A DNA stretch of 64,000 bases from Burkholderia sp. NRF60-BP8 (GCF_001522585.2 NZ_CP013373.1:2356001-2420000), one strand, 5' to 3'. Shown: positions 25,213 through 36,034, counted from the first letter of the stretch. The notes: generated from the sequence alone by a model not told the origin. Made by a program: numbers and translations.

Positions 25213-27228
25213 TCACGGATGCCGAATGTAATCCACCAGCGCCCGCGTATATTCATCCGGCCGCTTGTCGCACAAACTCACCGCGATCGCCACCGCGAAC
25301 CCCGCCGGCACGCCGAAGACGCCTGAGCTGATCGGCTCGATCCCGAACCACGCGCGCCCGGCGAACCCGGTCAGTTGCGTGAAGAACGGATAAGTCGACA
25401 CGATGTAGTACACGCACACCGCCAAGCCCGTCACCATCCCGGCGATCGCGCCGCGCGTCGTCGTGCGCTTCCAGAACACGCCCAGCACCAGCACCGGAAA
25501 GAAGCTCGACGCCGCCAGCGAAAACGCGGCGCCGACGAGAAACAGGATCTTTCCGGTATTGAGCGACGCGACATACGACGCGAACAGCGCCACCCCCAGC
25601 AGCAGCACCTTCGAGATCGTCACGCGCCGCTGACTCGTCGCATCGGGCGCGACCATGCAGTAATAGACGTCGTGCGACAGCGCGTTCGCGATCGTCAGCA
25701 GCAGCCCGTCCGCGGTCGACAGCGCCGCGGCCAGCGCACCGGCCGCGATCAAACCCGACACCACGTACGGCAGCCCCGCGATCTCCGGCGCGGCCAGGAC
25801 GACCATGTCCGGCTGCATCTGGATTTCCGACCAGTGCACGATGCCGTCGCGAATCACCTCGACGACGCTGATCAGGTCGGGTTCGAAGTGATGCCATTGC
25901 GTGACCCACGCCGGCAATTCGGCGAACGGCCGCCCGACCAGATTCGCGAGGATCTCGTACTTGATCAGCACCGCGAGCACCGGCACGCTCAGGTAGAACA
26001 GCGCGATGAAGAACAGCGTCCAGCCGACGGAGCGCCGTGCGGACGCGACCGACGTGGTCGTGTTGTAGCGCGTCAGGATGTGCGGCAGGCTCGCGGTGCC
26101 GAGCGACAGGCACAGCAGCAGCGCGAGGAAATTCCGCTCGCGCGGCTTGCGTTCGTCTTCGCTCGCAGCCGGAAACGGCTCGTGCATCGGCACGGGCGGC
26201 TCGGCACGCGCGAGGAGGTCGTCACGCGCCTGTGTCCACGCCACGCGCGCCGCCGCCGGATCGCGCGGGAAATCGGCCAGCTCGCGCTCGAGCTGGCTGA
26301 TCTCGCGCAGCGGCCCGTTGTGGCGCCGCAGGTCGGCAAGCCGGTCGACGAGATGCCGGCGCGCGTCCGCATGGGACGCCGGCAACCGGTCGAGCCGCGT
26401 CTGGATCTCCGCGGCTTGCCGGCGGTACGCATCGCGCACCTGCTGCTCGTCGCGCGCGTCGCGCACCTGCGCCTCGCGCGCCGCGACGCGCTCCATCAGC
26501 TTGCCGTAATTGAACTGCGGCACGGGCCCGAGGCCATTCTTCATCGCGATCAGCGACACCGGAATCAGGATCGCGCTGATCAAGATGATGTACTGCGCGA
26601 CCTGCGTCCACGTGACCGCCCGCATCCCGCCGAGAAACGAGCACACGAGAATGCCCGCGAGGCCGCAGAAGATGCCGATCGCGAAATCGACGCCGATGAA
26701 GCGCGTCGCGATCAGGCCGATCCCCTGGATCTGCGCGACCAGATACACGAACGAACACAGGATCGCCGCACCGGCGGCGAGCGCGCGCACGGCCGTGCTC
26801 GAAAAGCGCGTGCCGAGAAAATCGGGAATCGTGTAGCGCGCGAGCTTGCGCACATACGGCGCGAGCAGGAACGCGACGAGGCAGAACCCGCCCGTCCAGC
26901 CCATCACGTACGCGAGCGCGTCGTAACCGGTCGCGTAGAGCGAGCCGGCCAGGCCGATGAACGACGCGGCCGACAGCCAGTCGGCCGCCGTCGCCATCCC
27001 GTTGAACGCGGACGGCACGCGCCGCCCGGCCACGTAGTACTCGACGAGGTCGGACGTGCGCGACAACAACCCGATCACCGCATACACGGCGATCGGCACG
27101 AACAGGAACACGTAGCCGATCCAGACGCCCGAGCCCGTCGCGCGCTCGATCCGCCACATCAGCAGCACGAACCCGAGAAACCCGAGCGTGTAGAGCGCGT
27201 ACGCGCGTATCAGTCGATGCGTCAGCAT
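25213..27228 (-). CDS. Sodium:solute symporter, VC_2705-type large subunit (probable acetate/short-chain acid uptake)
   Basis: The 671-residue membrane protein has about 13 segments and SSS-family motifs: VEYYVAGRRVPSAFNGMATAADWLSAASF (about 62-90), GGMRAVTWTQVAQY, and SLPHILTRYNTTTSVASARRS. A soluble insert of about 100 mostly charged, helical residues (about 245-350) interrupts the core; this insert is characteristic of the VC_2705 subfamily. The partner gene for the small DUF4212 subunit lies three bases upstream, and acetyl-CoA synthetase follows that. Import of acetate or a similar acid coupled to sodium is therefore likely, though the substrate is inferred. Confidence 0.88.
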   Translation of the reverse strand: MLTHRLIRAYALYTLGFLGFVLLMWRIERATGSGVWIGYVFLFVPIAVYAVIGLLSRTSDLVEYYVAGRRVPSAFNGMATAADWLSAASFIGLAGSLYATGYDALAYVMGWTGGFCLVAFLLAPYVRKLARYTIPDFLGTRFSSTAVRALAAGAAILCSFVYLVAQIQGIGLIATRFIGVDFAIGIFCGLAGILVCSFLGGMRAVTWTQVAQYIILISAILIPVSLIAMKNGLGPVPQFNYGKLMERVAAREAQVRDARDEQQVRDAYRRQAAEIQTRLDRLPASHADARRHLVDRLADLRRHNGPLREISQLERELADFPRDPAAARVAWTQARDDLLARAEPPVPMHEPFPAASEDERKPRERNFLALLLCLSLGTASLPHILTRYNTTTSVASARRSVGWTLFFIALFYLSVPVLAVLIKYEILANLVGRPFAELPAWVTQWHHFEPDLISVVEVIRDGIVHWSEIQMQPDMVVLAAPEIAGLPYVVSGLIAAGALAAALSTADGLLLTIANALSHDVYYCMVAPDATSQRRVTISKVLLLGVALFASYVASLNTGKILFLVGAAFSLAASSFFPVLVLGVFWKRTTTRGAIAGMVTGLAVCVYYIVSTYPFFTQLTGFAGRAWFGIEPISSGVFGVPAGFAVAIAVSLCDKRPDEYTRALVDYIRHP

Positions 27229-27231
27229 GAA

Positions 27232-27576
27232 TCAGCGCCCGCCGCTCGCAGGGCCGGCGCGTGCCGCATGCTCGTCGTACGCGCGGCGCAGCGTACGGTC
27301 CGCGCGTTGCATCAGCCCGATGTAGACGACGATCAGCACGAGGTAGACGAGAATCGCGCCCTGTGCGCCGACATAGAACGGCAGGCTGAAACCGGCGAAG
27401 CGAACGCCTGCGAGCGCGGGTCCGAAGAACGGCACGATGAACGACACCGCGAAGCCGATCACCATCAGCACCGCGATCAGCGCGACGTTGAAACGCCAGT
27501 AGCGTGCGTGCGCACGTGCGAGCGGCGCGGGAACGGGAGGTGGCGCGGCAGGCGCCGAGCGGGTCGGAACGGTCAT
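27232..27576 (-). CDS. DUF4212 small subunit of the sodium/substrate symporter
   Basis: The 114-residue protein has a proline-rich cytoplasmic N-terminus and two hydrophobic segments around the conserved AHARYWRFNVALIAVLMVIGF and FAGFSLPFYVGAQGAILVYLVLI. DUF4212 proteins always accompany the VC_2705-type symporter, whose gene begins three bases after this stop. ATG 27576 is preferred over an in-frame TTG at 27591, which abuts the terminator of the upstream gene. The two genes form one transcription unit. Confidence 0.87.
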   Translation of the reverse strand: MTVPTRSAPAAPPPVPAPLARAHARYWRFNVALIAVLMVIGFAVSFIVPFFGPALAGVRFAGFSLPFYVGAQGAILVYLVLIVVYIGLMQRADRTLRRAYDEHAARAGPASGGR

Positions 27577-27589
27577 GCCGTTATGTAGC

Positions 27590-27632
27590 AAAAAGCCCCT
27601 GCGCGGGCAATCCGGATTGCCGCGCAGGGGCT
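27590..27632 (-). terminator. Strong rho-independent terminator after acs
   Basis: A nearly perfect stem of about 19 base pairs (27594-27613 with 27614-27632, one bulged base) is followed on the minus strand by a run of five T. It lies between acs and the DUF4212 gene, so the symporter pair probably has its own promoter or depends on read-through. Confidence 0.85.
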
Positions 27633-27658
27633 CGCGCGCATGACGCGCAACCGTGTGC

Positions 27659-29641
<1,983 letters not shown>

Positions 29642-29965
29642 CGACTACCCCTTGGTGAACATGAATCCTCTGCATGGCGGCGCGATCGTGCACGCCGCGC
29701 GTCTTGGCCGGCGCTCGCGCGCCGCTGTCTCCCACCCCACCCGCACGCGGCCGCGACGGCCTGCGCACGATGCTGCACCGCACCACATCACATCACGCGA
29801 ACGCGACCTGCGGCCCGGCAGTGTCCACGATAAGCGCTCCAACTTACCCGTCACTTACGCGGCATGGCCGCTTCATGCGCCGGGCGGCGCCGCATCGAGG
29901 TCAGCTTTACGCTGTTACAACCGCGACCCTACAATCCTAACTGAACTCGCCTTTCGGATTCCAGC
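29642..29965. other. Divergent intergenic region acs / DMT transporter
   Basis: These 324 bases should carry the promoters of both divergent genes. No gene is supported. I see no clear CRP-like or other operator by eye. Confidence 0.4.
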
Positions 29966-30874
29966 TTGAATCGCTACGCCCTCTTTCTCATCCTGTCGAT
30001 GCTGTTCGTCGGCAGCAACGTCGGTATCGGTAAATCCATCGTTGCATTCGTCCCCGTCGCCATCCTCGCCACGCTGCGCTTCGTGATCGCGATCGCCGTG
30101 CTGTGGCCGCTGTTCAGGCCCGTGAAGATGCGCGCGGTCAAGCGCGGCGAATGGCTGAACCTGTTCCTGCAGGCCTTCTTCGGCACCTTCATGTTCACGC
30201 TGCTGATGCTCAACGGCGTGCAGCGCACGAGCGCGGTGGCCGCGGGCGTCATCACGAGCACGATCCCGGCGATCGTCGCGCTGTTCGCGTGGCTGATCCT
30301 GCGTGAAAAGCCGAACGGCCGGGCGCTCGTGTCGATCGCGCTCGCGATCGCAGGCGTCGTGACGATCAACCTCGCCAACGGCGGCGCGGCCGGGCACGGT
30401 GCGCACGGCGACGCGTCCGGTTCGCTGACCGGCAACCTGCTGATCCTCGGCGCGGTGTGCTGCGAATCGATCTACGTGATCCTGTCGCGCCGGCTCACGC
30501 AAACGCTCGCACCGATCGACATCTGCGCCTATACGCACCTGTTCGGCCTGTTCCTGATGCTGCCGCTCGGCGCGACGGCGCTGTGGCGCTTCGATTACGC
30601 GAGCGTGCCGGCCGGCACCTGGGCGCTCGTCGTCTGGTACGGCCTATCGGCCAGCATCTTCTCGTTCTGGCTGTGGATGAAGGGGATCCGGCACGTGCCG
30701 GGCAGCCTCGCCGGCGTGTTCAGCGCGGTGCTGCCGATCGCCGCGGCCGCGTACGGCATCGCGTTCCTCGGCGAGCGCCCGACGCTCGCGCACGGCATCG
30801 CGCTCGCGTGCGTCGTCACCGGCATCGTGCTCGCCAGCCTGCGTGTGAAAAACGTGCCGGCCGCCGCCTCGTGA
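29966..30874 (+). CDS. DMT-superfamily (EamA) transporter
   Basis: The 302-residue protein has ten hydrophobic segments in two EamA repeats: about 4-140 with FVGSNVGIGKSIVAFVPVAILATLRF, and about 150-295 with ESIYVILSRRL and AAYGIAFLGERPTLAHGIALACVVTG. EamA proteins export metabolites or amino acids. The start is a TTG at 29966, ahead of the first hydrophobic segment; no good ribosome-binding site is visible, so this is tentative. It is divergent from acs and 112 bases ahead of the UPF0114 gene. Confidence 0.85.
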   Translation: MNRYALFLILSMLFVGSNVGIGKSIVAFVPVAILATLRFVIAIAVLWPLFRPVKMRAVKRGEWLNLFLQAFFGTFMFTLLMLNGVQRTSAVAAGVITSTIPAIVALFAWLILREKPNGRALVSIALAIAGVVTINLANGGAAGHGAHGDASGSLTGNLLILGAVCCESIYVILSRRLTQTLAPIDICAYTHLFGLFLMLPLGATALWRFDYASVPAGTWALVVWYGLSASIFSFWLWMKGIRHVPGSLAGVFSAVLPIAAAAYGIAFLGERPTLAHGIALACVVTGIVLASLRVKNVPAAAS

Positions 30875-30986
30875 TCCGTCCCTCGCAGTACCGGCGCGTC
30901 GCTGCAGCCGCGCCGGCCGACGCGTTACAATAGCGCGCCTTTTCAAGATTACCCCCGATACCTGCGCCCCGCGCCCGTACTCCGAC

Positions 30987-31571
30987 ATGTCCGCCCCGCA
31001 TTCGCCCGGCCGCCCTGGCCGTCGCCCGCTTCGTCCGCTTCCCGCGCTGATTTTCATGAGCCGCTGGCTCCAGGTCCCGCTTTACCTCGGCCTGATCGTC
31101 GCGCAGGCCGTCTACGTGTTCCTGTTCCTGAAAGAAGTCTGGCACCTGCTGTCGCATGCGACGGGCCTCGACGAAATCAGCGTGATGCTCGCGGTGCTCG
31201 GCCTGATCGACGTCGTGATGATCTCGAACCTGCTGATCATGGTGATCGTCGGCGGGTATGAAACGTTCGTGTCGCGGCTCGGCATCGAGGGCCATCCCGA
31301 CGAGCCCGAATGGCTCGACCACGTGAACGCGGGCGTGCTGAAGGTCAAGCTGTCGATGGCGCTGATCAGCATTTCGTCGATCCACCTGCTGAAGACCTTC
31401 ATCAACCCCGACCAGCACACGACGCACGCGATCATGTGGCAGGTGATCATCCACGTGTCGTTCCTCGTGTCGGCGCTCGTGATGGCGTGGGTCGATCGCC
31501 TGACGACGCACACGCATCCGGCCCATTTCCACGAGACGCATGCGCCAGCGGCGTCCCGACCGGCGGCCTGA
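30987..31571 (+). CDS. UPF0114-family membrane protein
   Basis: The 194-residue protein matches the YqhA/UPF0114 family: PALIFMSRWLQVPLYLGLI, MLAVLGLIDVVMISNLLIMVIVGGYETFV, and VKLSMALISISSIHLLKTFI. Four membrane segments are visible, with a His-rich C-terminus (THTHPAHFHETH). The family has no established function. It lies 44 bases ahead of the fumarase gene and may be co-transcribed with it. A later ATG at 31056 is possible but would cut off the conserved RPLRPLPALIF. Confidence 0.88.
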   Translation: MSAPHSPGRPGRRPLRPLPALIFMSRWLQVPLYLGLIVAQAVYVFLFLKEVWHLLSHATGLDEISVMLAVLGLIDVVMISNLLIMVIVGGYETFVSRLGIEGHPDEPEWLDHVNAGVLKVKLSMALISISSIHLLKTFINPDQHTTHAIMWQVIIHVSFLVSALVMAWVDRLTTHTHPAHFHETHAPAASRPAA

Positions 31572-31615
31572 ACCGTCGGCCAACCCTTCCCCACTGTCCC
31601 CACAGAGTCTCAGCC

Positions 31616-33139
31616 ATGACCGTCATCAAACAGGAAGACCTGATCCAGAGCATCGCGGATTCGCTGCAGTACATCAGCTACTACCACCCACTCGACTACA
31701 TCCAGGCCCTCGGCCGCGCGTACGAGCTGGAAGAGAGCCCGGCCGCGAAGGACGCGATCGCGCAGATCCTCACGAACAGCCGCATGTGCGCGGAAGGCAA
31801 GCGTCCGATCTGCCAGGACACCGGCATCGTGACGATCTTCGTGAAGGTCGGCATGGACGTGCGCTGGGACGGCGCGACGATGGGCCTCACCGACATGATC
31901 AACGAAGGCGTGCGCCGCGGTTACACGCACCCGGACAACGTGCTGCGCGCGTCGATCGTCAATCCGCCGGAAGGCGCCCGCAAGAACACGAAGGACAACA
32001 CGCCGGCCGTGATCCACTACGAGATCGTGCCGGGCGACAAGGTCGACGTGCAGGTCGCGGCGAAGGGCGGCGGCTCGGAGAACAAGTCGAAGTTCGTGAT
32101 GCTGAACCCGTCCGACTCGATCGTCGACTGGGTGCTGAAGACGGTCCCGACGATGGGCGCCGGCTGGTGCCCGCCCGGCATGCTCGGGATCGGCATCGGC
32201 GGCACCGCCGAGAAGGCGATGCTGATGGCGAAGGAATCGCTGATGGAGCCGATCGACATCCAGGAAATCATCGCGCGCGGCCCGAAGGACTGGGTGGAGG
32301 AACTGCGCGTCGAGCTGCACGAGAAGGTCAACGCGCTCGGCATCGGCGCGCAGGGCCTCGGCGGCCTCGCGACCGTGCTCGACGTGAAGATCATGGCGGC
32401 GCCGACGCACGCGGCCTCGAAGCCGGTCGCGCTGATTCCGAACTGCGCGGCCACGCGCCATGCGCACTTCGTGCTCGACGGGTCGGGCCCGGCCAAGCTC
32501 GAAGCGCCGTCGCTCGACGCTTGGCCGAAGGTGCAGTGGGAACCGAACACCGAAACCAGCAAGCGCGTCGACCTGAACACGCTGACGCCGGAAGAAGTCG
32601 CGAGCTGGACGCCGGGCCAGACGCTGCTGCTGTCGGGCAAGATGCTCACCGGCCGCGACGCCGCGCACAAGCGCATCGCCGACATGCTCGCGAAGGGCGA
32701 GAAGCTGCCGGTCGACTTCACGAACCGCGTGATCTACTACGTCGGCCCGGTCGATCCGGTGCGCGACGAAGTGGTCGGCCCGGCCGGCCCCACGACGGCC
32801 ACGCGCATGGACAAGTTCACCGAGACGATGCTCGCTCAGACGGGTCTGATCTCGATGGTCGGCAAGGCCGAGCGCGGGCCGGTCGCGATCGATGCGATCA
32901 AGAAGCACAAGGCGGCCTACCTGATGGCGGTCGGCGGCGCGGCCTACCTCGTGTCGAAGGCGATCCGCGGCGCGAAGGTGCTCGCGTTCGAAGACCTCGG
33001 CATGGAAGCGATCTACGAGTTCGACGTGCAGGACATGCCGGTGACGGTCGCCGTCGATTCGTCGGGCACGTCGGTGCACCAGACGGGTCCGAAGGAATGG
33101 CAGGCGAAGATCGGCAAGATCCCGGTCGCTGCCGCTTAA
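31616..33139 (+). CDS. fumA: Class I (iron-sulfur) fumarate hydratase
   Basis: The 507-residue protein has class I fumarase features: RMCAEGKRPICQDTGI with cluster-ligand cysteines, NPPEGARKNTKDNTPAVIHYE, GWCPPGMLGIGIGGTAEKAM and the C-terminal beta domain with AGPTTATRMDKFTE. It interconverts fumarate and malate in the TCA cycle with an oxygen-sensitive 4Fe-4S cluster. The length fits the single-chain FumA/B type. ATG 31616 gives the standard start MTVIKQEDLIQSIADSLQYI. A strong terminator follows. Being iron-dependent, it sits fittingly beside the iron-storage genes, but that may be coincidence. Confidence 0.95.
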   Translation: MTVIKQEDLIQSIADSLQYISYYHPLDYIQALGRAYELEESPAAKDAIAQILTNSRMCAEGKRPICQDTGIVTIFVKVGMDVRWDGATMGLTDMINEGVRRGYTHPDNVLRASIVNPPEGARKNTKDNTPAVIHYEIVPGDKVDVQVAAKGGGSENKSKFVMLNPSDSIVDWVLKTVPTMGAGWCPPGMLGIGIGGTAEKAMLMAKESLMEPIDIQEIIARGPKDWVEELRVELHEKVNALGIGAQGLGGLATVLDVKIMAAPTHAASKPVALIPNCAATRHAHFVLDGSGPAKLEAPSLDAWPKVQWEPNTETSKRVDLNTLTPEEVASWTPGQTLLLSGKMLTGRDAAHKRIADMLAKGEKLPVDFTNRVIYYVGPVDPVRDEVVGPAGPTTATRMDKFTETMLAQTGLISMVGKAERGPVAIDAIKKHKAAYLMAVGGAAYLVSKAIRGAKVLAFEDLGMEAIYEFDVQDMPVTVAVDSSGTSVHQTGPKEWQAKIGKIPVAAA

Positions 33140-33152
33140 GCGCGATCGAACG

Positions 33153-33180
33153 AAAGGCCGGACGGACGTCCGGCCTTTTT
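33153..33180 (+). terminator. Rho-independent terminator after fumarase
   Basis: AAAGGCCGGAC - GGAC - GTCCGGCCTTT forms an 11-bp stem that runs into a T tract, 14 bases after the fumarase stop. Confidence 0.9.
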
Positions 33181-33182
33181 AC

Positions 33183-33234
33183 TTCTCATTCTCATTATTG
33201 TGCGCGGCCGGTTGTTCGAGGCTGATTCTCATTA
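33183..33234. promoter_or_regulatory. Fur-like motifs upstream of bacterioferritin
   Basis: TTCTCATTCTCATTATTG (33183-33200) and GATTCTCATTA (33224-33234) are Fur-like repeats, with TCATT units matching half of the GATAATGATAATCATTATC consensus. They lie about 100-150 bp ahead of bfr. Some bacterioferritin genes are induced by iron with the aid of Fur, so the direction of control is open. Confidence 0.5.
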
Positions 33235-33332
33235 CACGCAAAAGGCAGGCCCGACAAGGCTTCGAGGCTTGGCTTTTCTCGTTCGAGCGATTATCGTTCG
33301 GTTTCTGAAGCCCCACTGAACAAGGAACAGCC

Positions 33333-33809
33333 ATGCAAGGCGACAAGAAAGTCATCGAATATCTGAACGCCCAACTGAAGAATGAACTCACGGCGATCAA
33401 CCAGTACTTCCTGCATGCGCGCATGTACAAGCACTGGGGCCTCGACAAACTCGGCAAGCACGAATACGACGAATCGATCGGCGAAATGAAACACGCCGAC
33501 TGGCTGATCGAGCGCGTGTTCATGCTCGACGGCCTGCCGAACCTGCAGGACCTGCACAAGCTGCTCGTCGGCGAGGAAACCGAAGAGATCCTGAAGTGCG
33601 ACCTGAAGCTCGAGCAGATCTCGCAGTCCACCTGCAAGGAAGCGATCGCCTACTGCGAATCGGTGCGCGACTACGTGTCGCGCGAGATCTTCGAGAAGAT
33701 TCTCGACGATACCGAAGAGCACATCGACTGGCTCGAAACGCAGATCGACCTGATCGGCAAGGTCGGCCTGCAGAACTATCAGCAAACGATGATGGGTTCG
33801 GCCGAGTAA
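33333..33809 (+). CDS. bfr: Bacterioferritin
   Basis: The 158-residue protein is full length for Bfr and starts [20 protein letters not shown]. The haem ligand Met52 is present in GEMKHADW, together with ferroxidase-centre residues E18, E51, H54, E94 and H130. The position of the usual glutamate 127 reads Thr in DDTEEHIDW, with Glu at 128 and 129. It stores iron as a 24-subunit haem-containing cage in the cytoplasm. It follows Fur-like motifs, murI starts 34 bases later, and bfd lies just beyond. Confidence 0.96.
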   Translation: MQGDKKVIEYLNAQLKNELTAINQYFLHARMYKHWGLDKLGKHEYDESIGEMKHADWLIERVFMLDGLPNLQDLHKLLVGEETEEILKCDLKLEQISQSTCKEAIAYCESVRDYVSREIFEKILDDTEEHIDWLETQIDLIGKVGLQNYQQTMMGSAE

Positions 33810-33843
33810 TCGCGCCACCCGCCAGCCCGCCGCCCGCCCGACG

Positions 33844-34701
33844 ATGACGAACCCGTCCGCCGCTACCGCTCCGCGCGCCACCGCCCCTGTCGGCATCTTC
33901 GACTCGGGGCTCGGCGGCCTGTCGGTGCTGCGCGCCGCGCGCGCGCATCTGCCCGACGAATCGTTCGTCTACGTCGCCGACTCGCACCACGCGCCGTATG
34001 GCCCGCGCGACGAGGCATTCATCACGGAACGCACGCTGGCGATCGGCGAGTGGCTCGCCCGCGAAGGCGCGAAAGCGCTCGTCATCGCGTGCAACACGGC
34101 AACGGCACGGGCGATCGCGGCCATCCGCGAACGCCTGTCGATCCCGCTCGTCGGCGTCGAGCCGGGCATCAAGCCGGCCGCCGCGCTGTCCGCGACCGGC
34201 GTCGCGGGCGTGCTCGCCACGCAATCCACGTTGAACAGCCCGCGCTTCCAGGCGCTGCTCGACCGCTACGGCGCGGGCCGTCGCTTCATCTGCCAACCCG
34301 GCCACGGGCTCGTCGAGGCGATCGAACGCGGCGACACGAATTCCCCCGCGTTGCGCGCGCTGCTCGAGCGTTACATCCAGCCGATGCTCGACGACGGCGC
34401 CGATACGCTGGTACTCGGCTGCACGCACTATCCGTTCTTCACGGAAACGATTCGTAACCTTGTGGGCGAGCGCCTGACGATCGTCGACACGAGCGATGCC
34501 ATCGCGCGCCAGCTCGCGCGGGTGCTCGACGAACGCGGGCTGCGCGTGCCGGCCGGCACGCACGCCGCGCCGCCGCGCTTCTGTTCGACGAGCGACGGCC
34601 TGCAACTGCGCGCGCTCGCGTCGACGCTGCTCGGCCTCGATGTGCCGGTCGAATCCGTCACCATTTCCTCGCCGAACGCGCACGCCTGCGCGACCGCCTG
34701 A
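33844..34701 (+). CDS. murI: Glutamate racemase
   Basis: The 285-residue enzyme has both catalytic cysteines in context: IACNTATA (C83) and LGCTHYPFF (C193). It also has the N-terminal GIFDSGLGGLSVL and SHHAPYG. MurI makes D-glutamate for peptidoglycan in the cytoplasm. It lies between bfr and bfd, close enough to bfr (34 bp) to be co-transcribed with it. The start ATG at 33844 lies at the beginning of a non-conserved 14-residue leader. Confidence 0.96.
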   Translation: MTNPSAATAPRATAPVGIFDSGLGGLSVLRAARAHLPDESFVYVADSHHAPYGPRDEAFITERTLAIGEWLAREGAKALVIACNTATARAIAAIRERLSIPLVGVEPGIKPAAALSATGVAGVLATQSTLNSPRFQALLDRYGAGRRFICQPGHGLVEAIERGDTNSPALRALLERYIQPMLDDGADTLVLGCTHYPFFTETIRNLVGERLTIVDTSDAIARQLARVLDERGLRVPAGTHAAPPRFCSTSDGLQLRALASTLLGLDVPVESVTISSPNAHACATA

Positions 34702-34806
34702 CGCGGGCCGGCAGGTCCGCTCTTCCCTGCTTCGCCACGCCCGCCGCTTCAAGGGTCCGATGGTTTTAAAAAAAGCCGACCCAGGCTTGTCAACGTCTGC
34801 AAAATT

Positions 34807-34825
34807 AATGATAATAATTCGCATT
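34807..34825. promoter_or_regulatory. Fur box candidate upstream of bfd
   Basis: AATGATAATAATTCGCATT matches the 19-bp Fur consensus well, with two overlapping GATAAT-like hexamers and an ATT arm. It lies 24 bp before the bfd start, where it would overlap the promoter. Confidence 0.8.
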
Positions 34826-34848
34826 AACGTTAGCTATCGCAACTCATC

Positions 34849-35085
34849 ATGATCGTCTGCGTGTGCAAGTCTGTTTCCGATCGCAAGATTCGCGCGTCCC
34901 TCGCCGAGGGCGTGAACTCTTTCGATGAACTCCAGTTCGAGCTCGGCGTGGCCACGTGCTGCGGCAAGTGCGAGGAGTCCGTACGCGACCTCATGGCCGA
35001 GCAAGGCGTCTGCGCGAGCCGGTGCGGCGTCGAGCATCATGCGCATCCGATCCCGGTCACGTTCTACGACCGCAAGGCGGCCTGA
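34849..35085 (+). CDS. bfd: Bacterioferritin-associated ferredoxin
   Basis: The 78-residue protein has the Bfd 2Fe-2S ligands C4, C6, C38 and C41 in MIVCVCKSVS and VATCCGKCEESV. It reduces the bacterioferritin core to release iron when iron is short. The Fur box directly upstream fits that role (derepressed under iron limitation). It is longer than most Bfds (about 64 residues), with a His-containing tail (VEHHAHPIP). A hairpin with T-tract follows it. Confidence 0.95.
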   Translation: MIVCVCKSVSDRKIRASLAEGVNSFDELQFELGVATCCGKCEESVRDLMAEQGVCASRCGVEHHAHPIPVTFYDRKAA

Positions 35086-35103
35086 GCGACACCGAGCGTG
35101 CGC

Positions 35104-35125
35104 ATGCGGCCAGGCCGCATTTTTT
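35104..35125 (+). terminator. Rho-independent terminator after bfd
   Basis: ATGCGG - CCAGGC - CCGCAT-like stem (inner pairs GGCC possible) with a TTTTTT run to 35125, starting 19 bases after the bfd stop. Confidence 0.7.
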
Positions 35126-35188
35126 GTTGTGACCGTCAGCAAGCCACCGTCTGCGCGAGCCAACGGCTTACCTGCCAAGGAACCTGTG

Positions 35189-35251
35189 ATGGAATTGCTG
35201 ATCGGATTCGTAACCACCGTTTGCATCTCGCTGCTGATCTTCCGCAAGTGA
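35189..35251 (+). CDS. Possible 20-residue membrane micro-protein between bfd and tonB
   Basis: The frame encodes MELLIGFVTTVCISLLIFRK, one hydrophobic helix with a basic end. AAGGAA stands seven bases before its ATG, a strong ribosome-binding site. Its size and shape recall tiny single-span membrane proteins that modulate transporters. It lies between Fur-regulated bfd and the tonB operon. I know no family name for it. Confidence 0.45.
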   Translation: MELLIGFVTTVCISLLIFRK

Positions 35252-35302
35252 TGCCGATTCACCCGCCGCGCCCCGGGTGCGGCGTCGTTCTTTCAAGCTA
35301 AC

Positions 35303-36034
35303 ATGCAGGCTTCGCATCTCGCTCCTGCCGGCGCCATGCCGGCTGCACCACGTATGAATTCCCGAGTGATCGTCGTCGCGGTCGGTGTGCTTGCCGCACA
35401 CGCGATCATGCTCACGGCCGCGTGGCTCCATCGCAACGCGCCGCCGCCGAAATCGGTCGAGGTCCAGACGATCACCGCGCAGCTCATCACGCCAGCACCG
35501 ATCGCGCAGCAGGTCGCGGCCGAGTCGATCCCGCAGCCCGCGCCGCCGAAGCCCGTGCCGCGCGTGAAGCCGAAGGTCGAGCCGAAGCCGGTGCAGAAAG
35601 CGGCGAAGCCGACCCCGCAACCGGTTGCGCCGTCGCCGGCCCCGTCGCCCGTCCCCGCTCCCGCCGCCGATCCGACACCGGCTCCGGCCGCGCCCGCTCC
35701 CGCGGCACCGGCCGCCACGCCGGCCCCGGCGCGCGAAACGATGCAGGTCAGCGCACCGAAGAACGTGCCGACGCTCCAATGCAACTTCGTGAAGCCCGAC
35801 TATCCGTCGATGTCGCGCCGCCGCGGCGAATCGGGCACCGCCTATGTTCACTTCGTCGTCGGCGTGACCGGCAAGATCGAAAGCATCGATCTGCAAAAGA
35901 GCAGCGGCTATCCGCGCCTCGACGATGCCGCCCTCGACGCGATGCGCTCGACCACCTGCCGTCCGTATGTCGAGAACGGCCAGGCGATCCGCGCCGCCCG
36001 CACGCAGCCCTACAGCTTCGGGCTCACCGACTAA
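35303..36034 (+). CDS. tonB: TonB energy transducer
   Basis: The 243-residue protein has one N-terminal anchor helix (about 20-42, VIVVAVGVLAAHAIMLTAAWL). A proline/lysine-rich periplasmic spacer (about 48-148, many P-A-P and K-P repeats) follows. The C-terminal TonB domain runs about 155-243 (PDYPSMSRRRGESGTAYVHF, LDDAALDAMRSTTCRPY). It carries proton-motive energy from ExbBD to outer-membrane receptors such as the one at 22656. exbB and exbD follow directly. The ribosome-binding site for ATG 35303 is weak; ATG 35354 is an alternative. Confidence 0.93.
   Translation: MQASHLAPAGAMPAAPRMNSRVIVVAVGVLAAHAIMLTAAWLHRNAPPPKSVEVQTITAQLITPAPIAQQVAAESIPQPAPPKPVPRVKPKVEPKPVQKAAKPTPQPVAPSPAPSPVPAPAADPTPAPAAPAPAAPAATPAPARETMQVSAPKNVPTLQCNFVKPDYPSMSRRRGESGTAYVHFVVGVTGKIESIDLQKSSGYPRLDDAALDAMRSTTCRPYVENGQAIRAARTQPYSFGLTD

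Noticed and set aside
24876..25256. A 126-residue minus-strand frame overlapping tRNA-Ser
   Set aside because: It runs antisense through the tRNA and its terminator; the phrase GGERGIRTPDRRLTYTRFPG is the known false translation of a tRNA antisense strand.
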